Assembly: GCF_042477335.2 (NCBI RefSeq) | Contig: NC_091255.1 | Location: 43,192,501-43,256,500, forward strand | Reading direction: 5' to 3' | Source of the DNA: Ovis canadensis | Lineage: Eukaryota; Chordata; Mammalia; Artiodactyla; Bovidae | DNA: 64,000 bases | Program-made: the position numbers and the translations under genes | The notes under the pieces: generated by a model | Seen by the model: the letters and a program-made list of their open reading frames with translations, nothing else | What the model was told of the DNA's origin: nothing | The model's database searches: none | Shown here: positions 44,830 through 54,928 of the stretch, piece after piece | Position numbering within the stretch: position 1 is the first letter of the stretch | Layout: every line of letters starts with the position of its first letter

Positions 44830-44949
44830 GAAGCTGTGGGCCCTGGGCAAGTCATTCCCCTGCCTCAGTTTCTCCGTCTGTAAAATCGAGTTAGTAATAG
44901 TTTCCACCCCTCAAGCCTGCTACGAAGAAGGACTTAAGGACTGTGCCTG
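44830..44949 (+). mobile_element. MIR SINE, interrupted by Bov-tA
   Basis: CTGGGCAAGTCATTCCCCTG, CCTCAGTTTCTCCGTCTGTA and AAATCGAGTTAGTAATAG follow the MIR core in order. The later Bov-tA sits in its 3' part. Confidence 0.75.
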
Positions 44950-45143
44950 AAAGTGAAAGTCACTCAGTCACGTCTGACTCTTTGCGAACCCATGGACTAT
45001 ACAGTCCATGGAATTCTCCTGGCCAGAATACTGGAGTCGGTAGCCTAATCCTTCTCTAGCAGATCTTCCCAACCCAGGAATCAAACCGGGGTCTCCCGCA
45101 TTGCAGGCGGATTCTTTACCAACTGAGCTATTTAGGGAAGCCC
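44950..45143 (-). mobile_element. Bov-tA SINE with target duplication
   Basis: A reversed Bov-A unit (CACTCAGTCACGTCTGACTC) is joined to a tRNA-derived half (CCAACCCAGGAATCAAACCG to CTTTACCAACTGAGCTATTT). AAGGACTGTGCCTG at 44936-44949 and AAAGACTGTGCCTG at 45144-45157 match at 13 of 14 bases and mark its insertion. Confidence 0.93.
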
Positions 45144-45515
45144 AAAGACTGTGCCTGGGATGGGATAAATGGGAGCTAACATTTTCCTGGCTCTCCTGCA
45201 AAGGGCAGGAGATTCTGCTGGAATCCCGGTCACACAGGGCTGCCTGAGAAGACCATGAGAGTCCAGAGGCCCTGTGCAAACCTGTGTGTGGACTGGTACC
45301 CTGTCACTGCCCAGAGCTCGGCCTGTGTGGATGGGTTGGTGGCACTAGGTGATAGCCCTGGCTTTCTCCCAAATCAGAAGCAGCACAGCCCAGCCTCGCC
45401 TGTCACCATGGGGAGCAATGGCCTTTCCACCAGTTCCAGGCTGCAGTTGGCCAGCTCCGGCAGCCTCTTCCCAGGCCTTTCAGCAGCAGCCCACTCCTAG
45501 TTACTGATCAGCCTG

Positions 45516-45529
45516 CTGCCCCCTGGTTT
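45516..45529 (-). promoter_or_regulatory. CTCF-like motif 1
   Basis: On the - strand AAACCAGGGGGCAG matches 12 of 14 positions of the core CCASYAGRKGGCRS. It lies about 1 kb upstream of the RASD1 start site. Confidence 0.45.
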
Positions 45530-45993
45530 GTTCTGCAGCCTTGTGGGTCATTTACCATTGTCGTTATTACCACAGCCCTACACTGTTTGCAAGTTCCCAA
45601 CCAGAGCCAAAGCTCCATTTTTCAGGAGAGGAATACCAAGTCCAGAGAAGGCCAGCGACTGCTGCGATGCCCGCGCAGCATTCAGGGTCATCCTGGCTTC
45701 CAGACTATCTCCCCCCAACTAGAAAGTGGAAATGCTGGCCCATGGGACTCCAAAGGCACAAGACGTTATGGGGAAGGGAGGGAGGGGACATCGGCCTGAC
45801 TACTGAAAGGCAAGCCTCTGGTCCTTCCAGGCTCCAACAGGAACTCCTGCCAGGAATCAGCGCCTCTCTGGTTGGGAGAAAGGAGCTGAAAATTCAGCCT
45901 GCCGTGGGGCGCGGGGTCCGGAAACTCCGGCTTCGCAGATTCCAGCCCCGAGAGCCGAGCTCCGGGATCCCGGCTCCGCCGGCGGGGCTTCGG

Positions 45994-46007
45994 CTGCCCT
46001 CTGGCGG
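45994..46007 (-). promoter_or_regulatory. CTCF-like motif 2
   Basis: On the - strand CCGCCAGAGGGCAG matches 13 of 14 positions of CCASYAGRKGGCRS. It has the same orientation as motif 1, 478 bp away. Confidence 0.5.
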
Positions 46008-46218
46008 CAGGAGCGCGCCGCGCCCACCTCCCGCTGACACCGCCGCCCGGGACGCCAGGGGGCTGGGCCAGCCCCGTTCTCAGAGCTGGTCCGAAGGTGC
46101 GCAGGGACCCGGGCACGGTGCCTGGCACCTGGCACACACCTGCCGTCATGCTGCCCAATGTTGTTATTCTCCGAGGAAAGTGCGTTCCAAAGAAACCGTG
46201 CGCGTGTGAGTCCTGCGG

Positions 46219-46250
46219 TGGGGAAGCGGGGGCGGGGGCGGGGGCCGGGG
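46219..46250 (+). repeat. G-rich, quadruplex-prone tract
   Basis: GGGGGCGGGGGCGGGGGCC and neighbouring G runs give at least four G tracts with loops of one or two bases. It lies about 280 bp upstream of the presumed RASD1 start site. Confidence 0.6.
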
Positions 46251-46496
46251 TCCTTGCAAGGGGTCGGAAGCACAGCCGGAACTGGGTCCCCGACGCCCTT
46301 GCGGCCGCTGAAGCAACGGAGAAGCACAGGGTCCGCGCGCCCGCAAGCCGGAGGCAGACGCTGGGCTGCTCTTCCCAAGTCCCGCCAGCGGGAGAGGGCA
46401 GCGGCCAGCGGAGGTGGACGGAGGCGGCAGTGGAGCCCGCGGGAGTGCGCACCGTGACGCGCAAGGCGCGGCGGGGCGGGGCGGCCACGCGGGCTG

Positions 46497-46505
46497 CATA
46501 TAAGG
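46497..46505 (+). promoter_or_regulatory. RASD1: RASD1 TATA box
   Basis: CATATAAGG lies about 145 bases upstream of the RASD1 ATG, directly after a GGCGGGGCGGGGCGG GC-box cluster (46469-46483). Transcription would be expected to start near 46530. Confidence 0.75.
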
Positions 46506-46644
46506 GCGGTGCTGGACGCGCAGAGCCAGAGCTTTTGTCGGGAATCCAGAGCCCCGCTGAGCCCAAGCCCGAGCCGGCCGAGCCGAACTCTGCCCTGCGC
46601 TCTTCTCACGGCCCCGCGCCCGGCCCCCTCGGTCCCTCTGCTCA

Positions 46645-46930
46645 ATGAAACTGTCTGCGATGATCAAGAAGATGTGCCCGAGCGACTCGGAGCTGAGGAT
46701 CCCGGCCAAGAACTGCTACCGCATGGTGGTCCTCGGCTCATCCAAGGTGGGCAAGACGGCCATCGTGTCGCGCTTCCTGACGGGCCGCTTCGAGGACGCC
46801 TACACGCCCACCATCGAGGACTTCCACCGCAAGTTCTACTGCATCCGCGGCGAGATCTACCAACTGGACATCCTCGACACGTCCGGCAACCACCCGTTCC
46901 CCGCCATGCGGCGCCTCTCCATCCTTACCG
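46645..46930 (+). CDS. RASD1: RASD1 coding exon 1
   Basis: Starts MKLSAMIKKMCPSDSELRIP and runs to RRLSILT plus the first base of Gly96. The donor is GTGAGC at 46931. The start is the family start and follows the TATA box at a normal distance. Confidence 0.96.
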
Positions 46931-47700
46931 GTGAGCCCGGGCGGCCAGCAGCGGGCATGGGGAGGGAGGGCGCCGCCTCGGTGACGGGAACCCCTTGTCC
47001 CGGGTTGCGCGGGCTGGAGGCGCGGTCCGCCCGCCACTATGGGCGCTGGAGAGGGCACCGCAGTGCCCCTCGCGGCGGCCGGAGCCCCCGAAGTCAGCCC
47101 GCCTCAGCTGTCCCCTGGTAGCCGCCCTCACCCTCTTCCGCTCTGTCCCCCGCAGGAGACGTGTTCATCCTGGTGTTCAGCCTGGACAACCGCGACTCCT
47201 TCGAGGAGGTCCGGAGGCTCAAGCGGCAGATTCTCGACACCAAGTCGTGCCTAAAGAACAAGACCAAGGAGGACGTGGACGTGCCCCTGGTCATCTGTGG
47301 CAACAAGGGGGACCGCGACTTCCACCGCCAGGTCGAGCCGCGGGAGATCCATCAGCTGGTGGGCGCCGACCCCCGGCGCTGCGCCTACTTCGAGATCTCG
47401 GCCAAGAGGAACAGCAGCCTGGATCAGATGTTCCACGCGCTCTTCGCCATGGCCAACCTGCCGCGCGAGATGAGCCCGGACCTGCACCGCCGCGTGTCGG
47501 CGCAGCACAGCGAGGCGCTGCACCAGAAGGCGCTGCAGGGCAAGAGGCTGCGGCGAGCGGGCGGCGACCGCGACGACGCCTTGGGCATCCTGGCGCCCTG
47601 GGCGCGCAGGCCGAGCGTGCACAGCGACCTCATGTACATCCGCGAGAAGGCCAGCGGCGGCGGCCAGGCCAAGGACAAGGAGCGCTGCGTCATCAGCTAG
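46645..47700 (+). CDS. RASD1: Dexamethasone-induced Ras-related protein 1
   Basis: RASD1 (Dexras1) is a Ras-like GTPase induced by glucocorticoid; it is known to modulate G-protein and nNOS signalling. Coding exons 46645-46930 and 47156-47700 join to 276 residues (human 281 as I recall). Visible parts: P-loop GSSKVGKT (31-38), switch I PTIEDF (55-60), G3 DTSGNH (78-83), G4 NKGD (145-148), G5 SAK (177-179), and the C-terminal CVIS farnesylation box (273-276). Cys11, the site nitrosylated in Dexras1, is present. Ser33 and Asn82 replace the Ras residues Gly12 and Gln61, fitting the weak intrinsic GTPase known for this family. The C-terminal extension beyond the Ras core is typical. Five residues are missing from the Gly-rich stretch near 240 relative to human. 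The related RASD2 is less likely because the N-terminus and CVIS tail match RASD1. Confidence 0.97.
46931..47155 (+). other. RASD1: RASD1 intron
   Basis: A 225-bp GC-rich intron with donor GTGAGC and acceptor CCCCCGCAG. No other feature is seen. Confidence 0.85.
47156..47700 (+). CDS. RASD1: RASD1 coding exon 2 and stop
   Basis: Completes Gly96, then DVFILVFSLDNRDSFEEV and onwards to KDKERCVIS and TAG at 47698-47700. It carries the G4 and G5 boxes, the C-terminal extension and the CAAX box. Confidence 0.96.
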
Positions 47701-48250
47701 GAGCCCCCGCCCCACGCGGCCGCAGAGCCTCAGGAGGCCCTGTAGTTCGAGTGTCCAGGCCACGTGCCCCAAACCTCGGGCGTCTTCCTTCCCGGCGCCC
47801 CAGCCCTTGCACCGGGGAGACTCAGCGAAGAGAAGGGACCGTCATCTGCTCGGGGAAGGAACGAAAACTGGCTGAGGCCCGACTCCCCCCACTTCCGATG
47901 CCCATTGGCGCCCACCACTCCGTTTCTCACAAAGCCCTAAAAATGGGGGCGGGGGTGGAAGTTAAGCTTGTCCTGCCGGCAGGAGGAGCAGGGCATTATC
48001 TATGTGATTGGGGGTTGCCATGACAGCTGGCCTGAAACCGAGGGTGGGGTCAGATCATAGGGAGTGACTTGTTTACATGTGTGTGCAATTGCACAAAGCA
48101 AAACATAAAACTTGCACTTTATAATAGAGTTCTGGTGTCACCCTGGACATGAACAAGATCTTACCTAGGTGTTTGTACTGCGTGTTGAGTCTTTAAAGTT
48201 ATTGTTACTGGTTTTTTACTATAAAATAAAGTAATTTAAACTGGAAAACC
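47701..48250 (+). other. RASD1: RASD1 3' UTR
   Basis: About 550 bases between stop and poly(A) signal. The GC content falls steeply after about 48000. Confidence 0.75.
48225..48230 (+). terminator. RASD1: RASD1 polyadenylation signal
   Basis: AATAAA within ATAAAATAAAGTAATTT, 525 bases after the RASD1 stop. It is the first canonical signal downstream on the + strand. Confidence 0.8.
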
Positions 48251-49285
48251 ATGCTTCCTCTGGCTTTAGAAATGGGGGAGGAGGGAGGGCAGGTCTCTAC
48301 TTCTGTGGAACTGGACTCACTTTTCCCAGAGCTGGAGATTAACCCTGGCCTGAAAACAGCTCCCTGGAGAGAGGCCCCAGAAAAGCTCCCAACAGCTGGA
48401 AGCCCTTCTGTTTAGGAGCCATTCTTGAGAAAGCCAGAACACAAATAAAAGGGCTTCAGGGTTTAGCCAAGCACCACCTACTTGCCCCCCCACCCCCTGC
48501 CCCCCCAAGGGCCACCGGGACTGACCAGCATGTCCTATGCTTAGCACAGGCCCAGGGCAACAAAACATCACCAAACCTAGAACTATCAACGGTTCAAGGG
48601 GTCACTCAAGCCCTCCTTTGTGCAGGACCCTTGTCCTGAGTCGGCTGCAGACTCCACCACCGAGCCACCTGGATCTAGTCACCATTTGTGGCCCTGGATC
48701 CTCCGGCTTCCCTCCCTCCTCAGGGGGGTCCAGCACCCCTTCTGCCCCTGAGGGCACCGGCTCCCACCTGGTGACCCAGCTCCCTCCGCCACATGAGACT
48801 GCACAAGCCTGGGGCAAGGGACAGCTGGCAAGCCCGACTTTCCACCTGTGAAACACAGAGAGCAGACACTTCTGCTGGGGGCTGCTCTGAGGGCTGTGGG
48901 CAATGCCTCCGCATGGTGCCTGCTGCCCAGGAATCCAAGTGAGGAGTCCAGGTGTCCCAGGGGAGGACTGTAACTCTGCTTTAGTGGACTGCTCCCTGCC
49001 AGGACCCGACCTACATCCACAAGGAGGGATGATGGCCCAGGGGCTGATCACAGGCAGGACGACCCTCCGGACCACCTGTACCCTGGAATCAGATGCCACT
49101 CCCAGAAGGGTCACCCCATGCTCATGCTGGTGTAGCTGGTGTGGCCATGTCCTGGGGCTGGAGGCGGGGCATGGAGTGGAGGTGCTCCCAGTTGCTCAGT
49201 CTCCTCTGCGTAAAGGGGAGGTTTTCCTCTCAGCTATCATGGGGATGTCCTAATGAGAATGTCTCAGTACAGACCCAAGATGTCC
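48251..49285. other. Intergenic gap between convergent genes
   Basis: About 1 kb between the end of RASD1 and the presumed end of MED9. I see no gene or young repeat in it. Confidence 0.65.
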
Positions 49286-50678
49286 TGACAGCAGAGCACA
49301 AGTTCTTTTAATCACACTCTTGCAAAGCGTCACAGGTCACAACACTGGAGCACAGAGGAAACCCACGAGGAGCCCGTGTCCACTGCAGTCTCGCAGCAAG
49401 GCCCAGCCGCCTGGTGTTTCTGAGCTTCACATTCCATGGTTATTTGGTTGGAGCCTTAAAATCGGCCCACACAGTACTGTACTCTTGAAACTTCAAAAAA
49501 ATAACTGATTCAGTTTATAACAGCCCCGCAGCAGAGCTGGCCTCAGGTAACACCCACTTAAATTCAGAGCCTGCTCCTCTGGATGAGGCTGCTGAAACTT
49601 CATCCTTCCCCTGGACACCTGACAGGTGGCTGCCAGCAGACTCAGACAGAGCTCCTGCTCAGAACACCCTTAGCCTACATTCCTGCCAACTGGCAGGTGC
49701 CTGTCAGCCCTGACGCGGCTGGCACAGGGATGAGCCCACTCTAGATCTGAGTGATACTCGCCACTTGTCCCCACATGTTTCAGAGGCTTTCACCTCAGGC
49801 TGGTCACACAAACGCAATGTCTGTCTGGAGAAAACAAGGGTGTTTATAAACATCTATGAACCAGGCCTGGGCCACACGATTGCCAGGGCCAGCTTCCCCC
49901 ACCCCAAGAGGCCATCAGAATCATGGCCCAGAGCTGTCCTTTTTCATGTGACCCCCCCAGTGCACGCAATGAGGCCAGAGGGGAGGTCATTGGTGAACCA
50001 GGGACAGGACTTGGAAAAGCTGAAGAGGGCATCTGTTCATCTCATCAGACCATGGCTGATGAGACCATGTGGTCTGAGGTGGCCTGGCCATTCTCGGGCA
50101 GTAGATGGCTAAACAAGCTGACTGAAGGTAACAGGACAAAGAAGCAAGAGCTACAAGTAACAAGGACATGGGTGGCAGAGAACCTAGGCAGGGGGTGCCT
50201 GGTGGGCTCCTGGTTGATACCCATGAACACCCATGCTTCAAACAGAAAGAAACAACTATTCCAGGGCAAAAGGCTACCCCATAGTCTCTGAAACCATGCC
50301 TTTCTCTCAAGGCCTTTCTCCATACGTGTGTAGGCCTAACTGTCCACACACACTGCTCACTGGACACCAGGTTCCTGGTACAACCACAGTCTGGGGTGGG
50401 TGGGGAGGGGCACAGGGAAGCCGCCTCCCTTCCTACTGTGTCCCTCCCCAGAGGCAAGAGAAGGCCCCACTCCCAGCCCCAGGAAGGCTTCCTCCTTCAG
50501 CAGGCAGTTACTGCACATCTGGACGGGGGGACAGCACACGAGGATGCCCAGGGAACCAGCTCGGGCACTGGCTCTGCAGTCAGGGGTAAAGTTCAGCTAA
50601 GTAGGCAGTACCAGAGCCATTCCACAGGGCTGGGAGATAGGACGCCGGTGCCCCAGCACTCCTCCTGGGGTCAGCTCG
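49286..50678 (-). other. MED9: MED9 3' UTR (inferred)
   Basis: After the MED9 stop (50679-50681 on the + coordinates) the first plausible poly(A) signal I see on the - strand is ATTAAA at 49307-49312. That gives a 3' UTR of about 1.4 kb. The extent is inferred from the signal alone. Confidence 0.5.
49307..49312 (-). terminator. MED9: Possible MED9 polyadenylation signal
   Basis: ATTAAA on the - strand, the commonest variant signal. No AATAAA was seen on this strand between it and the stop codon. Confidence 0.45.
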
Positions 50679-50895
50679 TCACTCCTTGGGGATCTCAAAT
50701 ATGCACAGGCTCTTGTACTTCTGCAGCAGTTCGTTCTTGGTCCGGACCTGCTCTCGGAGGCGTTGCAGCTGCTGCTGCTGCTGCTCGGGGCTCAGGTGGA
50801 TGCCAGGCATGGTGCTGACCACCTTGCGCATCTCCTGGAACTTGGTCTTCAGGGTGTTCAGGTCCTGGTGGACGTCAGGACTGTCCTTGTCCATG
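50679..50895 (-). CDS. MED9: MED9 coding exon 2 and stop
   Basis: The acceptor CCCCGCAG lies just 5' on the - strand (50896-50903). The exon completes Cys74 and encodes [20 protein letters not shown] through [12 protein letters not shown] and TGA. Confidence 0.96.
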
Positions 50896-53800
50896 CTGCG
50901 GGGGCAGAGGGCAGACGTTAGCACCAGCAACCTGGGAGCTCCCTCCTCACTGGCCCCAACCCCGCATTAGAATGCCTGTCGCTTGCACACTGATCAGTGC
51001 ACTGGGGGATGGGCAGGCACCCCTGCCCGCCTCCCCACAGCAGGTGCACATGGGAAGCTGGGTCTTCCTCCAGGGCTGCCTCCCCAGCCCAGCCTGCAGG
51101 CACCAAAGTTACATTTGCTGAAAGAGTGAACACAGGTAAGTTCCTACATATCTGCTGAATGAATGAAAAACCATCACCAACATCAGGCAACAAGTGGCAA
51201 GTAAAACCTAATGAAGTACCACATTCCTTCTAACGTGAGACACTATAGGCCATTCAGGAGACGATCAATGAGCAAGAGCTACTTTTAGCGGATGTTCTGA
51301 TGCCTGAACCTGTTAACATGCAGTCTGATTTCCACAGAGCTATTCATAAATTTTACATTAGTCACAGTTACTGGAAAACTTTCAGCAGATACTCGCTCTC
51401 TCCCACCTTTCCCACCAACTCAGGTAAACTGAGCCTTCTGGTCCCACTCACTTTAAAGGTGGGATATCTTCACTCGTAGCTATTGTCGGCTGCCCGGAGA
51501 CCCATGTTCCCTGTCTCGGCAAAGTTAAAAGGAAGCAAGAACAAAACCCTTCACCTGAGAACACAGAAACAGCCCATCAGTTGCTCCTGTATATTTTTTA
51601 AAAGTTAGGAAATGGGTAGATGAGCCTTTGAAAACAGGCGGTTGAGACTAAAATCTAAAAGCCGATGCACAGGCTGTTTTAAAAGTCACCCACTGAGGCA
51701 CAAGAGGGGAAAGCTGTCAAGGATCATTTATTTCTCTCAATAAACGTTCATCCCTATTGGGCAATTTCAACCCAGATGGTGCTAATTCATGTTTATTATT
51801 AATCATTTCTCTGCTTACGCAGACAGAATAGCCATCTTTCCTGGTGATCCGCTAGTTAGAGCTCATTCCTGAAAGATGAGATACACTGGGGCCTGCTCAC
51901 TATTTATCAATAACTCGAACTTGGAAGCAAGATCTGGAGAATCAATAGTTTATTCTGGGGAACAAATAAAGACATTTCCTGTTGTCTTCTGAGGTCCTCG
52001 ATTCACACACACCAACTCTGGTGCACCTCACCCCAGCTTCAAGGAAGCGTTTTATATTCTGTTTCTTTCATGTCTCAGCTCTGATCTACAACTCTTGACA
52101 GACACCATCTGGACTTCTGAAATCATTCCATTTGGATGGCATATGTGCTAACACATTGTTATGAATTTAAGTCCCAAGGCAATTTTGAAATTAAATTATA
52201 GTTTTAAGAAAACTGATTCACAACACATAAGTCTGAAAGGACAAGGTACAAACAAACAAAAAAAATAAAAATTTTTTAAACAATAAGGTTCTACCATATA
52301 GCACAGAGAACTATACTTAATAGCTATGATAAACCATAATGGAAGAGAATATTTTTTTTAAAAGAATGTCCATATATGTGTAACTGAATCACTTTTCAAT
52401 TTGTTTTGACAAAAATGTAACCACACTACACACATGGTTCTGATTCTTGGTTCTTTTCTCACCTGAAATGCACCTCGGACAGCTAGATGACATGGCTGTT
52501 ACGAGTATGTGGATGTTTGTAACTGATCACCTGCGGTCTGAATGGGGATGACCATCCCACACCTGCACCTGTGTGTGCTGGGCACCCACAGTCCCCTCAG
52601 TCAGTGCTGCAGCTCTGCCTGCCACCACCTGCAGTTCATCCCTGTTCCTCCTCCTACTCCCCAGCTTCCTGTGGACCCCAGTCCTCTCCTCCTCCTAAAG
52701 CCCTCTGTCCCATCTACCTTCACAAAACCCAAGCACTAGCTCAAAAACTTCGGATGACTCCTCGACTCCCTGGTTCAGTGTCTCTGGGGTCAGACACCCA
52801 AGAGAGTCTATTTTCTTTGGCTGTCAGTTGAGAAGCTGGGGACAGGAAAGGGGAGGTATGGGTGAAGGGTGGGGCTGGGTCTCAATGTCCAGTCTGTGGA
52901 CTTGCTCTCAAGCTCCTATTCTCAGTATGGCTCCCCTCCCCCAGCTCCCACAATGTGCCTAGTGTTCCCCAGTCCAGACACTCTGGCTGACTCTCTCCTA
53001 AAACAAATCTTGGGAAAGTACAAGCCTTTAAGCTGTCTGACCAAGGTCATTCAGCTGGTACCTTATAGAGCTATCATTTGTGGTTCATTTTTGGATGGCA
53101 ACACCTATTCAATGGACATGAGATTGAGTAGACTCTGGGAGATAGTGAAGGATGGGGAAATCTGGTGTGCTGCAGTCCATGGGATTCCAAAGAGTCAGAT
53201 ACAACTGAGCGACTGAACAAAGAACAATTATTACTCATATATTAGAGATAAGAAAATCAAGGTCTAGAAAGGCTATGCACTTAACTAAAATTCCAACACA
53301 AGCAAGCATCAACATGCAGATCTGAACTCAAGAAGATCTGACTTCAAAGCCCATGTTCTTTCTCACAGACAATACAGTTCCATCTTTAAGGCCAGCCCAA
53401 CCCAACTGCTCTATCAGGGTCAAAAATAGACTCGGAGAACACTGTGTGTTTTCATTTTTCCGTATTTTTTTCTAAAACCCGAATAAGCATATTTGGCTTG
53501 ATCCTGGATAATGCCTGGGACTCCAGGGCTGCTTCTGTGTGTGTTTGCTTGGTCACTCTGCCTAGAAGTGCTACCTGATCACAGGCTCCTGGGAATAGAA
53601 CAGTTTGCCTTGCCCGATAAACACTATGTTCACACCAAGTGAAGCCAGATGAAGTCAAGGTCTACTGTGACTACTGTGAGAACAAAGTCTTCACAGTCGT
53701 CTGAAAAGCAGTGGAAGTGTCAGGTCATCCCAGGGCAAGTGAATCTAATCCGCCTCAACTCTAAACCGGCTAGGCCATCACCAATACTTTTGTATTGTGA

Positions 53801-54852
53801 GTATCAATTCCATTTCAGCAAAACATCCAAGAGCATGTTGATGTTCACTTGAATGTTACTGTAAAAGTAACAACTTTGTTACTGTAAAAGATTACAACTT
53901 TGTTGTAATCCACTTTGCTTTTATTTTTTAATGGCTGAATAAAAAGTTCAAGCCCAGGGGTTTAAACTTTGCTATCATGTAGACATAAGTAACAGTTAAC
54001 AATAATTTGGGCAAATGTGGGGATTGGGGAGATTTTGGCTGTGTGTGTGTGTGTGTTTTCCTTCTAAGGATAAGTTTGAAAACTCAGGTGATCTGAAGAC
54101 TGGCCAAAAGCAGACAATCACCCCGTGTCGCCGGGACAGGGCACCCCAGTGCTGTCCGGAGGGCAGCGTCCTACTCCTGTAAAATTCCCAACATCACCCC
54201 TATAATCTCTTTGCATTATGGGTTATTCCGCTCATTAGTTTCCCCTTCTAACTGGTGAGCAAGGTGGGGATGAAAAGTCGGCCCCTCCACGTGTACACGC
54301 CACAGCACTTAGCAGTGTGCCACACATGGAAGATGACCCGTATCTGTCGGATCTGTGGGAAAACAGGCTCACCAGGCTGCACCCGAGTGGTCTGCCCGCA
54401 GCGTCTGTGCACTTGCTGTCTACATCGGCTTCGTTTTAAGAACGCTGCTTGCCAGCACGGGGCCTGGTAACTCCCAGGAGGGAATGCTGAACTCTTGGGA
54501 CTGCTCGCGGTGGCCTCGGCGTGGCCGCTCCCCTCCGGGTGTGTCTCCCCCTTGGTACCGCGGGGCGCCCCTGGATTTCGGACATGTGATGGGCAGCGGG
54601 GGCGTGCGGGCTGATTCCCCCGGGCCCTTACCATTTGATGATGCTGTGAACCAAGGGAAGGAAGGAGCAGTTCTCCTCCGCCTTCACGCCGGCAGGGGAT
54701 GGAGGCTTCGGCGCGGGCTGCGGCTGCTGCGCAGAGACAGACGGCGGCGGCTGCGGCTGCGGCAGCGGCTTCATCTCCGGCAGCGGAGGCTCTGCGGGCG
54801 GCGGCAGCGTGTCCTCACCCTGCCGGCCGGCAGCAACCCCCACAGAAGCCAT
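50679..54852 (-). CDS. MED9: Mediator complex subunit 9
   Basis: MED9 is a small subunit of the Mediator middle module, linking transcription factors to RNA polymerase II in the nucleus. Two coding exons, 54632-54852 and 50679-50895, join to 145 residues (human 146 as I recall). Residues about 15-58 are a Pro/Gln-rich disordered region. The C-terminal half, from [18 protein letters not shown] to [19 protein letters not shown], forms the conserved helical coiled-coil part, with a QQQQQ run and regular leucines. The start ATG (54850-54852) has a strong context: A at -3 and G at +4. The gene points towards RASD1, as in the human block. No damage is seen. Confidence 0.97.
52250..52430 (+). mobile_element. 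L1 3'-UTR fragment
   Basis: CCATATAGCACAGAGAACTA, ATGATAAACCATAATGGAAG and CATATATGTGTAACTGAATC follow the ruminant L1 3' UTR in order. Confidence 0.8.
53091..53222 (+). mobile_element. BovB LINE 3'-end fragment
   Basis: TGGATGGCAACACCTATTCA, AGACTCTGGGAGATAGTGAA and AAAGAGTCAGATACAACTGA follow the last 130 bases of BovB. It is strongly 5'-truncated and I saw no clear target-site duplication. Confidence 0.85.
53228..53360 (-). mobile_element. MIR-like fragment
   Basis: TTATTACTCATATATTAGAG, AAATCAAGGTCTAGAAAGGC, TGAACTCAAGAAGATCTGAC and CCCATGTTCTT follow the reversed MIR order. Confidence 0.55.
54041..54057. repeat. Short (TG)n microsatellite
   Basis: About eight TG units in the MED9 intron. 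Confidence 0.75.
54632..54852 (-). CDS. MED9: MED9 coding exon 1
   Basis: Encodes [20 protein letters not shown] through [13 protein letters not shown] plus two bases of Cys74. The donor is GTAAGG (54626-54631 on + coordinates). Confidence 0.96.
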
Positions 54853-54901
54853 CGTGTCCCGGACCCCAGCAGCCGATCAGGGGGACAGGTGGCTTCGCGC
54901 G

Positions 54902-54928
54902 CCGGAAGTGTTGCTGATTATGACGTCA
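54902..54928. promoter_or_regulatory. MED9: MED9 promoter ETS and CRE motifs
   Basis: CCGGAAGTG (54902-54910) is an ETS/GABPA-type site. TGACGTCA (54921-54928) is a perfect palindromic cAMP response element. Both lie 50-80 bases upstream of the MED9 ATG, where the start site is expected. The combination is common in TATA-less housekeeping promoters. Confidence 0.7.

Larger units (their letters stand above)
43281..46529. other. Intergenic region, PEMT to RASD1
   Basis: 3.2 kb with a MIR (about 44830-44949) interrupted by a Bov-tA SINE (44950-45143), two CTCF-like motifs, and the start of the RASD1 CpG island from about 45890. No gene is supported. Long open frames near 45541-46709 are in CpG-rich DNA and look like chance. 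Confidence 0.7.
45890..47700. other. RASD1: CpG island over RASD1
   Basis: Dense CpGs and high GC run from about 45890 through both RASD1 coding exons. The short intron lies wholly inside it. The boundaries are judged by eye. Confidence 0.8.
50896..54631 (-). other. MED9: MED9 intron
   Basis: 3.7 kb, AT-richer than the exons. It holds an L1 3'-UTR piece (about 52250-52430), a BovB 3' piece (about 53091-53222), a MIR-like piece (about 53228-53360) and a (TG)n tract (54041-54057). No coding sequence is supported. Confidence 0.75.

Noticed and set aside
45541-46709. Long open frames (up to about 266 codons) on both strands before RASD1
   Set aside because: They lie in the CpG island, overlap each other in many frames and are Arg/Pro/Ala-rich. 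This is what stop-poor GC-rich DNA gives by chance.
46995-48023. A 342-codon frame overlapping RASD1 exon 2
   Set aside because: It is a shifted-frame shadow of the RASD1 coding exon plus the intron, with no similarity I can recognise.
48250-50678. Search for a glucocorticoid response element 3' of RASD1
   Set aside because: Only isolated half sites such as AGAACA near 49658 were seen. No palindromic AGAACAnnnTGTTCT-like site was found by eye, so none is claimed.
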